Source: Psychrobacter immobilis
GTDB lineage: Bacteria > Pseudomonadota > Gammaproteobacteria > Pseudomonadales > Moraxellaceae
Direction of reading: 5' to 3'
Length of the DNA: 64,000 nt
NCBI GenBank assembly: GCA_904846145.1
Contig: CAJGZL010000001.1
Coordinates: 2,790,001 to 2,854,000, forward strand
The notes below the pieces were generated by a model. The model was not told the origin of the DNA and did not search any database. It worked only from the letters and a program-made list of their open reading frames with translations. The position numbers and the translations under genes were made by a program. Of this stretch, positions 9,015-17,853 are shown one piece after another (positions within the stretch are counted from its first letter, which is position 1; every line of letters begins with the position of its first letter).

Positions 9015-9848
9015 TCAGTTACTCATATTGCTATGGTTCATGCCTTCATGAGCATTATGGTCCATATTGTCACGATCCCTATTGTCATGACTCATATCCA
9101 TCATTTGTGTATCAGTCATTTGCATATGATCGCCCGAACCATGACTAGGCATAGCAGACATATCATGTCCACTATGCATGTTTGCCATTACCATAGGCAC
9201 TACCACAACGGCTAAACCTGATAACACCATGATAGCGCCATTTATTTGTCGTAGACGCAAACGCCCAATCTTATCACGTAGCCAGTTCACTGTTTCATGA
9301 GTGGCTACGAGCATTGGGACAGTCCCTAAGCCAAAGACGAACATGAGCGCCGCACCACTTAGTGGATCATGAGCCACGACTGCAATAAGCAGGGCACCAT
9401 ACACTAAACCGCAAGGTAAGTAACCCCACAATAAACCAGCCGCTAACGCCCGAGGATAGGTATTTAGAGGAAAGACCTTTTGACGAATTGGGCTAAGCAA
9501 CTGCCAAAAGCGCATACCGACTCGCTCAAGCTTAGTCAAGAACGGTGCGCCCAGCATAGTGAAACCGACAAATACTAATACTAATCCTAATAGAATGCGC
9601 GGTGTACTGTTGCCCTTCATTAATGGCTCTAGTACGGTGGTACCAATAAAGCCAGCTGCTAAACCTAATACAGCGTAGCTGGTTAAACGACCAAAGTGGT
9701 AAGTAGCAATCAGTGCACGGCGCTTGGCAGGGCTAACATCCTTCATAGAGAGGCTAAAAGCCGCTACCAGTCCGCCACACATACCTAAGCAGTGCGGTGA
9801 GCCAAAAAATCCCATCAATAATGCGGCAACCAATAATGCTGTGGTCAT
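9015..9848 (-). CDS. TauE/SafE (DsbD_2)-like membrane protein with Met/His-rich tail, probable cbb3/copper factor
   Basis: Polytopic inner-membrane protein of about 277 residues. The start begins GFFGSPHCLGMCGGL, the Cys/His/Met signature of the 'sulfite exporter TauE/SafE / DsbD_2' proteins encoded with cbb3-oxidase maturation genes. A second signature, WGYLPCGLVYGALL, follows. The last ~55 residues are very rich in Met, His and Asp (MHSGHDM, DHMQM, MMDMSH, EGMNHSNM), a likely copper-binding tail. Start choice: ATG at 9848 lies nine bases after AGGAG; the ATG at 9857 abuts it. ccoS lies 40 bp upstream, supporting a role in metal supply to cbb3 oxidase. Transported ion not provable from sequence. 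Confidence 0.85.
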   Translation of the reverse strand: MTTALLVAALLMGFFGSPHCLGMCGGLVAAFSLSMKDVSPAKRRALIATYHFGRLTSYAVLGLAAGFIGTTVLEPLMKGNSTPRILLGLVLVFVGFTMLGAPFLTKLERVGMRFWQLLSPIRQKVFPLNTYPRALAAGLLWGYLPCGLVYGALLIAVVAHDPLSGAALMFVFGLGTVPMLVATHETVNWLRDKIGRLRLRQINGAIMVLSGLAVVVVPMVMANMHSGHDMSAMPSHGSGDHMQMTDTQMMDMSHDNRDRDNMDHNAHEGMNHSNMSN

Positions 9849-9891
9849 AAGAAGCATCTCCTAGCGTAAATGAATATTGGGGCTTACAAGG

Positions 9892-10191
9892 TTAAAGTTT
9901 TTTATTAGTAACTTTTTCAGCAATATTTTTATTATTGTTTTGCTGCGGCTCATTAATAGGGTTTTGATTTTTAGTAGTTCCAACTTCGATGTCAGTATTA
10001 TCTACTTTGTTAACGATAGGGTTATGTTCTTGAAGAGTTTGCCGACGCTCTTGACGATCATCTAAGATAATACGCTGCGAGGCATTGTCTAAATCCTCAA
10101 ATTGATTGGATTTGACGGCATAGCGGACCGCCCAGATAGCCACCACGAACAGCATCAGGCTCAAAGGTATTAATAAGAATATACTGAGCAT
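9892..10191 (-). CDS. ccoS: cbb3-type cytochrome oxidase assembly protein CcoS
   Basis: Small single-span membrane protein needed for cbb3 oxidase maturation. N-terminal helix (MLSIFLLIPLSLMLFVVAIW) followed by the CcoS signature NQFEDLDNASQRIILDD. The C-terminal ~50 residues are Asn/Gln-rich and low complexity, longer than usual. The ATG at 10191 is chosen because AGAGGA lies five bases upstream; a TTG at 10212 would add seven residues before the helix. It is upstream of, and same-strand with, the SafE-like gene. ccoNOP and ccoGHI are not in the window. Confidence 0.88.
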   Translation of the reverse strand: MLSIFLLIPLSLMLFVVAIWAVRYAVKSNQFEDLDNASQRIILDDRQERRQTLQEHNPIVNKVDNTDIEVGTTKNQNPINEPQQNNNKNIAEKVTNKKL

Positions 10192-10353
10192 CACGGTCCT
10201 CTCTAAGAGCAATATGGATAGAATTAGAAGCAGTATGAATAAAATAAATAGGCTCTATTATACGCCTTTTTTAGCCTAGTCGCTCAATTGGCTAAGCCAT
10301 TGTCTGAGCCTAAGCTATAAAAGAGTTAGTATTGTTAGTAAAGATGACAAAGG

Positions 10354-11148
10354 CTATTCAGGCGCTTTATTGACACGACCTCTAGGCGTTAGCAGTTGCT
10401 CAGTACTGACTTCATCAGCGTTACGACAGTCAGGTTGTGGACGTAGTACATCACGCAAGTAGGCGGCGACTTCATAGACAGCACGTCTAGAGTGGCTTAA
10501 GTTTTGTGCAGGTTGCGTCCAATCGCGAGGAACAGGAAGGGGTGCGTCGATAGGGGTGCTATTAATATTACTCAAGGCAAACTGACGTCTAGCACGCGCC
10601 ATATGATAACTGTCAGTGACCAGATAAATATGATGTAGGGGAATGCGCTTAGCCGTAAAACGGGCGTTCTCACAAGTATTCATACTGGCATTTTCACTGA
10701 TTAGACCATCGATACCATGCTCGTTGAGCCACTGTCCAAGCCAAGGCGCTTCAGCACCGCTTAGTACAATAGGTAAAGGCAAGTCATGGTAGGCGGTAGC
10801 TAAGGTGCGTACGCGATTGAGACTATACGCATTGAGGATAATCTCGTTATCCGCATCGTTAGTCAAGCCGCCACCAAGCACCACATAGGCTGTAGGCGGC
10901 GAGCTCGTAGCAGCACCCGTCATGGCGGGTAGTGGCAAATGCTGCAATAGATAGACCACAGACCTTGAGAATAAAGGCGTAAACAAGCTAATAAGCAGGA
11001 TAATAATAAGCGTAGAGCCAATTACAAAGGTAATATTAATAATCCGTAATACCTTTACAGTACGCTCAGCTGAGCGCAAATAATAGCGCCACAATCGTGT
11101 CGACCAAGATCGCTTAGTGCCCATGCTCGCCTGATCCAATTGAGCCAT
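10354..11148 (-). CDS. YdcF-like (DUF218) membrane-anchored protein
   Basis: 264 residues. One or two N-terminal transmembrane segments (about residues 35-70), then a DUF218 domain: YVVLGGGLTND, RVRTLATAY, PIVLSGAE, ENASMNTCENA and YLVTDSYHMARA. The family includes SanA, ElyC and YdcF, implicated in envelope and lipid-carrier homeostasis, but the biochemical activity is unclear. The gene overlaps the 3' end of murB by 35 bp, so it is probably co-transcribed and translationally coupled. An alternative ATG at 11124 is equally possible. Confidence 0.85.
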   Translation of the reverse strand: MAQLDQASMGTKRSWSTRLWRYYLRSAERTVKVLRIINITFVIGSTLIIILLISLFTPLFSRSVVYLLQHLPLPAMTGAATSSPPTAYVVLGGGLTNDADNEIILNAYSLNRVRTLATAYHDLPLPIVLSGAEAPWLGQWLNEHGIDGLISENASMNTCENARFTAKRIPLHHIYLVTDSYHMARARRQFALSNINSTPIDAPLPVPRDWTQPAQNLSHSRRAVYEVAAYLRDVLRPQPDCRNADEVSTEQLLTPRGRVNKAPE

Positions 11149-12238
11149 CTATGTTGACCCATACAGGCTCACGCGCTAAAGATATTGCAAACTTTTGATA
11201 GACGCAATCAGCAATATAAGCTTGCGCTTGTGCGACCTCAGCTTGCGTCGCTTTGTAAGGGCTGTGATTGGTCAAGACTAACGCTTGTTGTTGATGGGTC
11301 ATAATAGGGGCAATACCGCCACCCTTTAATCCTGCTTGTTCAATCAGCCAGCCTGCGGCGACTTTAACTGTGCCATCAGCTAATGGATAGCCGACGATAT
11401 TAGGATAGCTGGCTTGTAGCGCGGTAAACCCATCATGACCGATAACAGGGTTTTGAAAAAAACTACCGCAGTTCGGCAGGACACTAGGATCAGGAAGCTT
11501 AAGCTTACGGATATCAATGATAGCTTGCATCACATCGATTGGCTGAGCTTGACTGCGTCCTTGTAGCAAAGCATAATCTTGCGCTACGCTTTGCACATCA
11601 CCATAGCCTGCCGATACTCTTGAAGCATCTTTATGCAAGCGAAAATTCACCCGAGTAATAAGCCAAGTATTTGGCGCGCGCTTAAAGAGACTATCACGAT
11701 AGCCAAACTGACAGTCTATCCTAGATAAGTTATGCCAACTATGCGTCGGCATATGATAAGCGCGCACCGACAGTAGGCAGTCCTCTAACTGCACCCCATA
11801 AGCGCCGATATTTTGTACAGGAGCTGCGCCTGTTAATCCCGGTATCAAAGCCAAGTTTTCCAGCCCATACCAGCCATTATTGACCGTATAAACCACTAAA
11901 TCATGCCAATTCTCACCCGCCATCACCTCGATATCGATAGACTCTGAAGTCTCATCAATGACCGTAATCCCGCTTATTAAAGGCCTTAGGACAGTAGCCT
12001 GTAGCTGATCTGGTAACAATACATTGCTACCCCCTGAGAGCACAAATAACGGTGGCTCAGAATTATCCGACAAGCTCTCACCTTTGTAGCAAGCCATAAA
12101 CTCATCAAGCTGAGCTTCAGAATTCAAAGTTACCGCAGTATCAGCAACACAAGCTAACGCCATAGTATTGATATGAGAGAGATCGTATTGAGCATGGCTA
12201 TTTTGGGCACTAGCGGTGGCGCGCAAGGCAGTAATCAT
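11114..12238 (-). CDS. murB: UDP-N-acetylenolpyruvoylglucosamine reductase
   Basis: FAD-dependent reduction of UDP-GlcNAc-enolpyruvate to UDP-MurNAc, cytoplasmic peptidoglycan synthesis. FAD-binding region (VLSGGSNVLLPD, GLENLALIPGLTGAAPVQNIGAYG) and type I MurB signatures: YRDSLFKR (with the tyrosine loop), NCGSFFQNP (catalytic Ser) and LIEQAGLKGG near the C-terminus. At 374 residues it is slightly longer than E. coli MurB (342), with additional N-terminal residues. No obvious Shine-Dalgarno sequence. Overlaps the downstream YdcF-like gene. Confidence 0.95.
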   Translation of the reverse strand: MITALRATASAQNSHAQYDLSHINTMALACVADTAVTLNSEAQLDEFMACYKGESLSDNSEPPLFVLSGGSNVLLPDQLQATVLRPLISGITVIDETSESIDIEVMAGENWHDLVVYTVNNGWYGLENLALIPGLTGAAPVQNIGAYGVQLEDCLLSVRAYHMPTHSWHNLSRIDCQFGYRDSLFKRAPNTWLITRVNFRLHKDASRVSAGYGDVQSVAQDYALLQGRSQAQPIDVMQAIIDIRKLKLPDPSVLPNCGSFFQNPVIGHDGFTALQASYPNIVGYPLADGTVKVAAGWLIEQAGLKGGGIAPIMTHQQQALVLTNHSPYKATQAEVAQAQAYIADCVYQKFAISLAREPVWVNIDGSIGSGEHGH

Positions 12239-12297
12239 AGGGCGATCCGTTCAATAGATGAATATGGATATATAACTTATATTAAGGGCGATGCGCT

Positions 12298-12795
12298 TTA
12301 AGACATTTTCCAGCTCTCAATCCAAGCTTGTGCGCTTGACTCAACACGCTCAATCACCTCATCAAAAGCATCTGCATCGCCTTGATACGGATCGGGCACA
12401 TCATCGCCGCCATAAGTAGGATCTTCTTCACTAAATAACGCCAAGCGCGCCAAGGGTTTTGTAGGAGCTGCAATATTGTCTTTTATAGTTTGCAAGTCCG
12501 CTAAGTTTTGCGCGTCCATTGCCAAAATCAAATCAAAGTTATAAAAATCATCAGCCGTGACTTGACGGGCGACCAGCTTACTAATGTTGTAGCCATTGGC
12601 TTTAGCATGCCGCTGCGCACGCACGTCGGGTGCATGACCTATATGCCAATCACCCGTACCCGCTGAGTCAATTTTTATATTGAGACCCGCGACAGCTATC
12701 TGCTGGCGAAAGACTTCTTCGGCGGTAGGGGAGCGACAGATATTGCCTAGACAGACTAATAGTATAGAGGTGGGGGTGGAATCTTTTATCAGCAT
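12298..12795 (-). CDS. Low-molecular-weight protein-tyrosine phosphatase
   Basis: 165 residues with the P-loop CLGNICRS (CX5R; catalytic Cys near residue 16) and the downstream acid motif DPYQGD. LMW-PTPs of Gram-negative bacteria often regulate BY-kinases and exopolysaccharide export, but no wzc/wza neighbours are here, so this is more likely the housekeeping type. It lies 60 bp upstream of murB on the same strand. Confidence 0.93.
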   Translation of the reverse strand: MLIKDSTPTSILLVCLGNICRSPTAEEVFRQQIAVAGLNIKIDSAGTGDWHIGHAPDVRAQRHAKANGYNISKLVARQVTADDFYNFDLILAMDAQNLADLQTIKDNIAAPTKPLARLALFSEEDPTYGGDDVPDPYQGDADAFDEVIERVESSAQAWIESWKMS

Positions 12796-12976
12796 AAAGT
12801 GACCTATTTATAATAATTTATTAGAATAGAGCAATAGTAAGAAAGCATAAAAGGCAGTAGCTTACTTACAAGCTTACCCTTAAGCGCGCTCTGAGCATAA
12901 ATATGAGCGCCTAGCGTAACGATTAATAGCGATAATGGCAAGAAGAGCGGCTAACTAATAGGGTTATAGATAGAGT

Positions 12977-13417
12977 TTAGTCTTGACCCTGTCTAAAACG
13001 TTGCAGATCGCGACGCTCTTTTTTGTTAGGCTTATTATCAGGACGAGCCAAATTAGCTAATTTACGTTGTTCAGAATAGTAAGCACGGCGGTTTTCACTC
13101 TCCTCAGTCTCAGAATAAAGCACCTGAGCCGCTGTTGCATTACCGCGCTGCGCCGTTAATGCCTCAACAATGACAGTCTTTTCGGTCATAGCGGTAGCTG
13201 AGCCTTGGCGAATTTGCAGCTCATCGCCAACCGCAATCTCTTTACTAGTTTTGACTCGGCTTCCTGCATAATGCACTCGTCCGCTTTCAATGGCCTCTTT
13301 GGCAAGGTTACGCGTCCGATAAAAACGCGCTGCCCATAGCCATTTATCAACGCGCATACGCACAGCATCGGGCTCACTATGGCTGGGCTGATTATGATTT
13401 TTATTATGCTTCTTCAT
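12977..13417 (-). CDS. hslR: Heat-shock protein 15-like S4 RNA-binding protein
   Basis: About 146 residues with an N-terminal S4 domain (RVDKWLWAARFYRTRNLAKE, SGRVHYAGSRVK, VGDELQI) and a basic C-terminal tail. Hsp15 rescues stalled 50S subunits carrying nascent-chain tRNA. The ATG at 13417 has GAGG about six bases upstream; an upstream TTG at 13471 would add a non-conserved leader and is rejected. Typical partner hslO is not present. Confidence 0.9.
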   Translation of the reverse strand: MKKHNKNHNQPSHSEPDAVRMRVDKWLWAARFYRTRNLAKEAIESGRVHYAGSRVKTSKEIAVGDELQIRQGSATAMTEKTVIVEALTAQRGNATAAQVLYSETEESENRRAYYSEQRKLANLARPDNKPNKKERRDLQRFRQGQD

Positions 13418-13546
13418 AAAAACCTCATTGATATCAATTATGTAAGATAATAATGGTGGTTTATTTACCAATTAAAAGTAGGTGTTAATAATTAGAGTCA
13501 ATTTTATCGACTTTACGTATTGCGTTTTGATTGTAACTTTAAATGA

Positions 13547-13936
13547 TTAACACCACTGCTGCTCGCAAGGGACGCCATCATAATTGCCATCCATTTTAGT
13601 ATCAGGACAATAATTATTAAAATAAGTCGCCTCAGCACAGGATGTCATTTGCGAGCAATGCTGTCTGCCATCACAATTAAAACTTGTCATATCTTGCGCT
13701 GTAGACAGTGATACTGGCAGTTTATCTGAACCCAAGTCCACATAGGTCGGTGATATGTTATCACTATCTGTAAAGCCATCACTATAGGCAGAGTTGTCCG
13801 ATGTTAGTGTCACATCAGCGCGACTAGCCACGCGTTCGCTAGTCGTCGACACAGCAGTTGACGAATAAGATTGGTAAATTCTAAACCCCACCAGTGCTAA
13901 TACTATCAAGATTAAGACAATAAAAAAATTTCTCAT
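13547..13936 (-). CDS. Membrane-anchored excalibur-domain protein
   Basis: 129 residues. N-terminal hydrophobic helix (residues 4-20) serving as signal or anchor, a Ser/Thr/Asp-rich linker, then an excalibur domain with conserved Cys residues and a calcium-loop-like DGNYDGVPCE. The domain is often linked to extracellular nucleases, but no nuclease domain is present. Function unknown; probably periplasmic, Ca2+-binding. Confidence 0.85.
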   Translation of the reverse strand: MRNFFIVLILIVLALVGFRIYQSYSSTAVSTTSERVASRADVTLTSDNSAYSDGFTDSDNISPTYVDLGSDKLPVSLSTAQDMTSFNCDGRQHCSQMTSCAEATYFNNYCPDTKMDGNYDGVPCEQQWC

Positions 13937-13993
13937 AATTTTTATCCAAACTCGATGGACGCCAAAGTTTTACAATCTATATCAAATGAGGCC

Positions 13994-15547
13994 CTACTTT
14001 AAAAACAGCTGATAGCCGATATTGTCATTGAGAACGGTACAGTCATAGCCTATATCGATTAGCGCATCTTGTAGCTGGCGTGAATTGCTTGCTGAAGCTT
14101 GCAATCCGACGAGTACACGGCCCTCAGCTGCGCCATGGTTGCGATAATGAAATAGAGTAATATTAAAATCATCGCCAAGTTTTTCCAAAAAGGTCAGTAG
14201 GGCACCGGGACGCTCAGGAAAAGATATTTTTAATAATTGCTCGTTCTCGACATGAGCATGACCACCTATCAGATGACGGATATGGGATTTGGCGATTTCA
14301 TCATCGGTGAGGTCATATGCGGTATAACCGTCAGCTGCTAATTGCTTGCTGATCGTTTGTCGCTCTGCCTCACCTTCTTTTAGAGCAATACCAACGAAGA
14401 TAGCCGCAGGATCTAGAGAGTCAGGTGATAATTTATTATCGGCACGATAGTTAAATTCAGTAATGTTACGTCCATGCAGGCTACGGCAGAAATCCAAAAA
14501 TGCACCTGTCTTTTCAGGAATAGTCACGGCAAAGATCGCTTCTTTTTTCTCACCGATCTCAGTACGTTCAGCGATATAACGCAAACGATCAAAGTTCATA
14601 TTAGCACCGCAAATGATACCGACGCAGTTTTTATTATTTAAGCCGTGCGCTTTAATATACTTTTTCATACCAGCGACAGACAATGCGCCTGCGGGCTCGA
14701 CGATGCTGCGGTTCTCTTCAAAGATGTCTTTGATAGCGGCGCAGACTTCATCATTACTACAAGTGATCACCTCAGGTTCTACCAATGGCCCTGAATTATC
14801 GCTCTTTTGCATGCGCACGACCTCAAAGGGCAATTCGCCAATTTGAGCAACCGCGACGCCATCAACAAACAGACCAACTTGTTCTAATTTGACCCGCTCG
14901 CCCGCTTCAAGTGCTGCTTTTAGACAGGCAGACTGATCAGCTTCTACCGCGATGACTTTGACATGGGGTGCAACCTCACCTAGAAATGCAGCTATGCCTG
15001 ATATCAGACCACCACCGCCCACTGCCACAAAGACATAATCCATATTGCGCCACTGCTGAGATAGCTCAAGCGCAATCGTGCCTTGGCCTGCGATTACTAG
15101 CTCATCATCGTAAGGTGGCACGTAGGTCAAACCCTCTGTTTCGGCACGATTAATGGCATAGCGATTGGCTTCATCAAAGCTGTCACCGTGCAAATCGACA
15201 TTACCGCCAAGCGCTATCACCGCATCCACTTTGATATCTGGAGTAGTGGTCGGCATCACGATAATGTTATTCAAATTAAGCTTGCGAGCTGAATAAGCGA
15301 CGCCTTGTGCATGATTGCCTGCTGAGGCGCAGATAACGCCACGCGCTTTTTGCTCAGCGCTCAATTGACTAATACGGTTATAAGCGCCACGTAGTTTAAA
15401 AGAAAACACAGGCTGCAAGTCTTCGCGCTTTAGGCGAATGTCATTGTTGAAACGTTGAGTTAATTTGGGTGCAGGCTCAAGTGGGGTCTGAATGGCAACA
15501 TCATAAACAGTGGCTTGCAAAATGGCTCGTACCCAGCGTGACAACAT
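13994..15547 (-). CDS. ilvA: Threonine ammonia-lyase, biosynthetic
   Basis: First step of isoleucine synthesis: PLP-dependent deamination of threonine to 2-oxobutanoate. PLP lysine motif SFKLRGAYNR near residue 49, GNHAQGVAYSA, and the glycine-rich phosphate loop VGGGGLISG. Two C-terminal ACT-like regulatory domains (from about residue 330) give the 517-residue length of the biosynthetic, isoleucine-inhibited enzyme rather than catabolic TdcB. AGGA about seven bases upstream supports the start. Divergent from rpiA, as in many gammaproteobacteria. Confidence 0.96.
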   Translation of the reverse strand: MLSRWVRAILQATVYDVAIQTPLEPAPKLTQRFNNDIRLKREDLQPVFSFKLRGAYNRISQLSAEQKARGVICASAGNHAQGVAYSARKLNLNNIIVMPTTTPDIKVDAVIALGGNVDLHGDSFDEANRYAINRAETEGLTYVPPYDDELVIAGQGTIALELSQQWRNMDYVFVAVGGGGLISGIAAFLGEVAPHVKVIAVEADQSACLKAALEAGERVKLEQVGLFVDGVAVAQIGELPFEVVRMQKSDNSGPLVEPEVITCSNDEVCAAIKDIFEENRSIVEPAGALSVAGMKKYIKAHGLNNKNCVGIICGANMNFDRLRYIAERTEIGEKKEAIFAVTIPEKTGAFLDFCRSLHGRNITEFNYRADNKLSPDSLDPAAIFVGIALKEGEAERQTISKQLAADGYTAYDLTDDEIAKSHIRHLIGGHAHVENEQLLKISFPERPGALLTFLEKLGDDFNITLFHYRNHGAAEGRVLVGLQASASNSRQLQDALIDIGYDCTVLNDNIGYQLFLK

Positions 15548-15885
15548 AGTAGTTCCTAAAAGTGATAAATTATGATAAAAATTTTAATAAAGTAGAAAAA
15601 TAAAGGGATTAGCCTATGCTGATTTTGAGTTTGTTGCAAGGCTTGCGCGCAAAATTATTTAAGATATAGTTAGCGCACTTTTAAACTGCTACGGTGTTAC
15701 CCGCCTTATATGTATTGGATGTACTCGGTATACTATCTGCAAGCAGTCGCCTTGTATCAGTTTTAAAATTCCTTGACTATAATAACTTAATCAACAGATT
15801 GAGCGCACATCTATGATTATCATCGTTTATAATAAGCGCGATTCATCCTTTTATATTGCCTAATTTATCTAGCCAAGGACTTAAT
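15548..15885. other. ilvA-rpiA divergent intergenic region
   Basis: 338 bp carrying promoters for both genes. TATAAT hexamers occur on the plus strand at 15778-15783 and 15828-15833, but neither has a good -35 at the right distance. No leader-peptide or riboswitch signature is visible. Confidence 0.45.
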
Positions 15886-16545
15886 ATGAGCGATCAGAAT
15901 GCCCAGAAGCAAGCTGCTGCTAAAGCTGCACTGCAGTATATCGAAGACGATATGATACTCGGTGTAGGCACAGGCAGTACCGTTAACTGTCTTATTGAAC
16001 TGCTGCCGACCGTTAGGCTAGCAGGTGCGGTTGCCAGCTCGCAGGTGACCGAAGATAAACTGCGTGCATTAGGCATCGATATTGTCGATCTCAACTTTGC
16101 AGGTACCTTAGATGTTTATATTGATGGCGCAGATGAGGTCAATAGCGATTTGCAACTTATCAAAGGCGGCGGCGGCGCATTGACTCGCGAAAAGATAGTA
16201 GCAGCTGCGTCTAATAAATTTATCTGTATGGTTGATGCTAGCAAGAGCGTTGAGGTGTTGGGACGCGCTTTTCCTGTGCCCATTGAGGTACTCCCTCAGG
16301 CGCGCTCTTATGTCGCCCGTCAGCTGGTGCAAATGGGTGGTGAGCCTGTTTACCGTGAGGACTTCGTCACCGACTATGGTAATGTGATCTTAGATACTTA
16401 TGATTTAGACGTCAGCGACCCAATCGCGCTTGAGCAGCAATTAAATAATATCGTAGGGGTGGTTTGCAATGGTATTTTTGCCGCGAATCAAGCGGATGTG
16501 TTATTGAAGGCGAGTAGCTCTGGAGTTGAGACTTTGACGCGCTAA
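15886..16545 (+). CDS. rpiA: Ribose-5-phosphate isomerase A
   Basis: Interconverts ribose-5-phosphate and ribulose-5-phosphate. 219 residues, standard length. Motifs: LGVGTGSTV (phosphate loop), YIDGADEVN (catalytic Asp region) and [11 protein letters not shown] (catalytic Lys/Glu). The ATG at 15886 is preceded by AAGGA with six-base spacing; a TTG at 15856 is not needed. Divergently paired with ilvA. Confidence 0.96.
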   Translation: MSDQNAQKQAAAKAALQYIEDDMILGVGTGSTVNCLIELLPTVRLAGAVASSQVTEDKLRALGIDIVDLNFAGTLDVYIDGADEVNSDLQLIKGGGGALTREKIVAAASNKFICMVDASKSVEVLGRAFPVPIEVLPQARSYVARQLVQMGGEPVYREDFVTDYGNVILDTYDLDVSDPIALEQQLNNIVGVVCNGIFAANQADVLLKASSSGVETLTR

Positions 16546-16556
16546 TCAAGCTATCT

Positions 16557-16664
16557 TTATTTCATAAAATACAAACCAAGGACACCAAGCCCCATAACAG
16601 TACCAAATAATAGAAACTGTATTACGATGTCCTTATATGACTTTTTTAATTTTTCATTACTCAT
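16557..16664 (-). CDS. Predicted 35-residue single-span membrane protein
   Basis: A short ORF in the rpiA-argF gap. It begins MSNEKLKKSYKD and continues as one hydrophobic helix with small residues (VIQFLLFGTVMGLGVLGLYF), ending MK. The polar, lysine-rich N-terminus predicts N-in topology. A purine-rich GAGAG lies about five bases before the ATG. It is downstream of the argF terminator on the same strand, so it needs its own promoter. No family is recognised. The signal for a real gene is the clean amphipathic-then-hydrophobic pattern plus ribosome-binding site. Confidence 0.5.
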   Translation of the reverse strand: MSNEKLKKSYKDIVIQFLLFGTVMGLGVLGLYFMK

Positions 16665-16731
16665 AATACTCTCTTGCTATGATTTATCACTATTGACTGA
16701 AAACAGACCTTGTTACTAGTTTTTTCATTTT

Positions 16732-16768
16732 AAAAAGGCAGGTTACTATTAAGGTAATCTGCCTTTTT
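16732..16768 (-). terminator. Rho-independent terminator downstream of argF
   Basis: GGCAGGTTAC (16737-16746) / GTAATCTGCC (16754-16763), one G-U pair, flanked by A5 and T5; functional on either strand, placed after argF. Confidence 0.85.
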
Positions 16769-16803
16769 ACTATTCACAATAATACAAGTCACAATAATAC
16801 AAG

Positions 16804-17724
16804 TTAAGCCAGCTTAATTTTATCCTTTAATAAAAACTCCATCAATGCCTTTTGAGCATGCAGGCGGTTTTCCGCTTCATCCCAAACCACTGAGCGTGGA
16901 TCATCGAGCATATCGTGGGAGATCTCTTCTCCGCGATGGGCAGGCAAGCAGTGCATAAACACGACTTCAGGATCGGCTTTATCGAGTAGCGATGGCGTCA
17001 CTTGATAAGGTGCAAAACGACGGGCGCGGGTATTTTGCTCAGACTCTTGACCCATGCTTGCCCAAACGTCAGTGACAATTAAATTAGAGTCTTTTGCAGC
17101 ATCTTGCACATTGGGCACTAAGCTCACGCAATGCGCGAAACGCTTCATTAGTGCCGCATCAGGCTCAAACCCGTAGGGCGCAGCTACTCGTAGCTCAAAG
17201 CCAAACTGGTGTGCTGCTTGCATAAAGGAGGCGCACATATTATTGCCATCACCAACCCAAGTGACGGTTTTATTTTCGATACTGCCACGATGTTCATAAT
17301 AAGTTTGCATATCAGCGAGTAGCTGACAGGGATGAAAATCATCCGTTAGCGCGTTGATAATAGGAACACTTGAATACTCAGCAAAGGTTTCTACCTTTTC
17401 ATGCCCAAAGGTGCGGATCATAATAATATCAACCATGCTGGATATGACTCGGGCTGAGTCTTCTAGTGGCTCACCGCGACCGAGCTGAGTATCATTAGGC
17501 GATAAAAATATCGCGCTACCGCCGAACTGACCCATGCCAGTCTCAAAGGAGATACGGGTACGCGTAGAGGATTTCTCAAATATCATTCCTAGCGTACGCC
17601 CAACAAAAGGCTGATAAACCTCACCAGCATGCTGCATTTTACGTAGTACGCTGGCTCGTTTGATTAGGTCTTCTAGTTCTTTTTTACTCAAATCAGATAA
17701 AGTCAAAAAATGGCGCAAGCTCAT
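16804..17724 (-). CDS. argF: Ornithine carbamoyltransferase
   Basis: Makes citrulline from ornithine and carbamoyl phosphate (arginine synthesis). 306 residues. Carbamoyl-phosphate site [20 protein letters not shown] (DxHPxQ), and the ornithine-site motif [10 protein letters not shown]. Anabolic length and context; no arcA/arcC neighbours. It stands between alr and the small membrane ORF. Confidence 0.96.
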   Translation of the reverse strand: MSLRHFLTLSDLSKKELEDLIKRASVLRKMQHAGEVYQPFVGRTLGMIFEKSSTRTRISFETGMGQFGGSAIFLSPNDTQLGRGEPLEDSARVISSMVDIIMIRTFGHEKVETFAEYSSVPIINALTDDFHPCQLLADMQTYYEHRGSIENKTVTWVGDGNNMCASFMQAAHQFGFELRVAAPYGFEPDAALMKRFAHCVSLVPNVQDAAKDSNLIVTDVWASMGQESEQNTRARRFAPYQVTPSLLDKADPEVVFMHCLPAHRGEEISHDMLDDPRSVVWDEAENRLHAQKALMEFLLKDKIKLA

Positions 17725-17853
17725 AGCAATCCTAGCAGTCGAACAAAGTCAGTGAAAATAGACGTTATCATACTTAATGATTTAAACATCCTAATAACAA
17801 ACTTTTAGTATAGCCTAATTAATTTCAATGTAAACGCCCAATTTTATAGCGAT

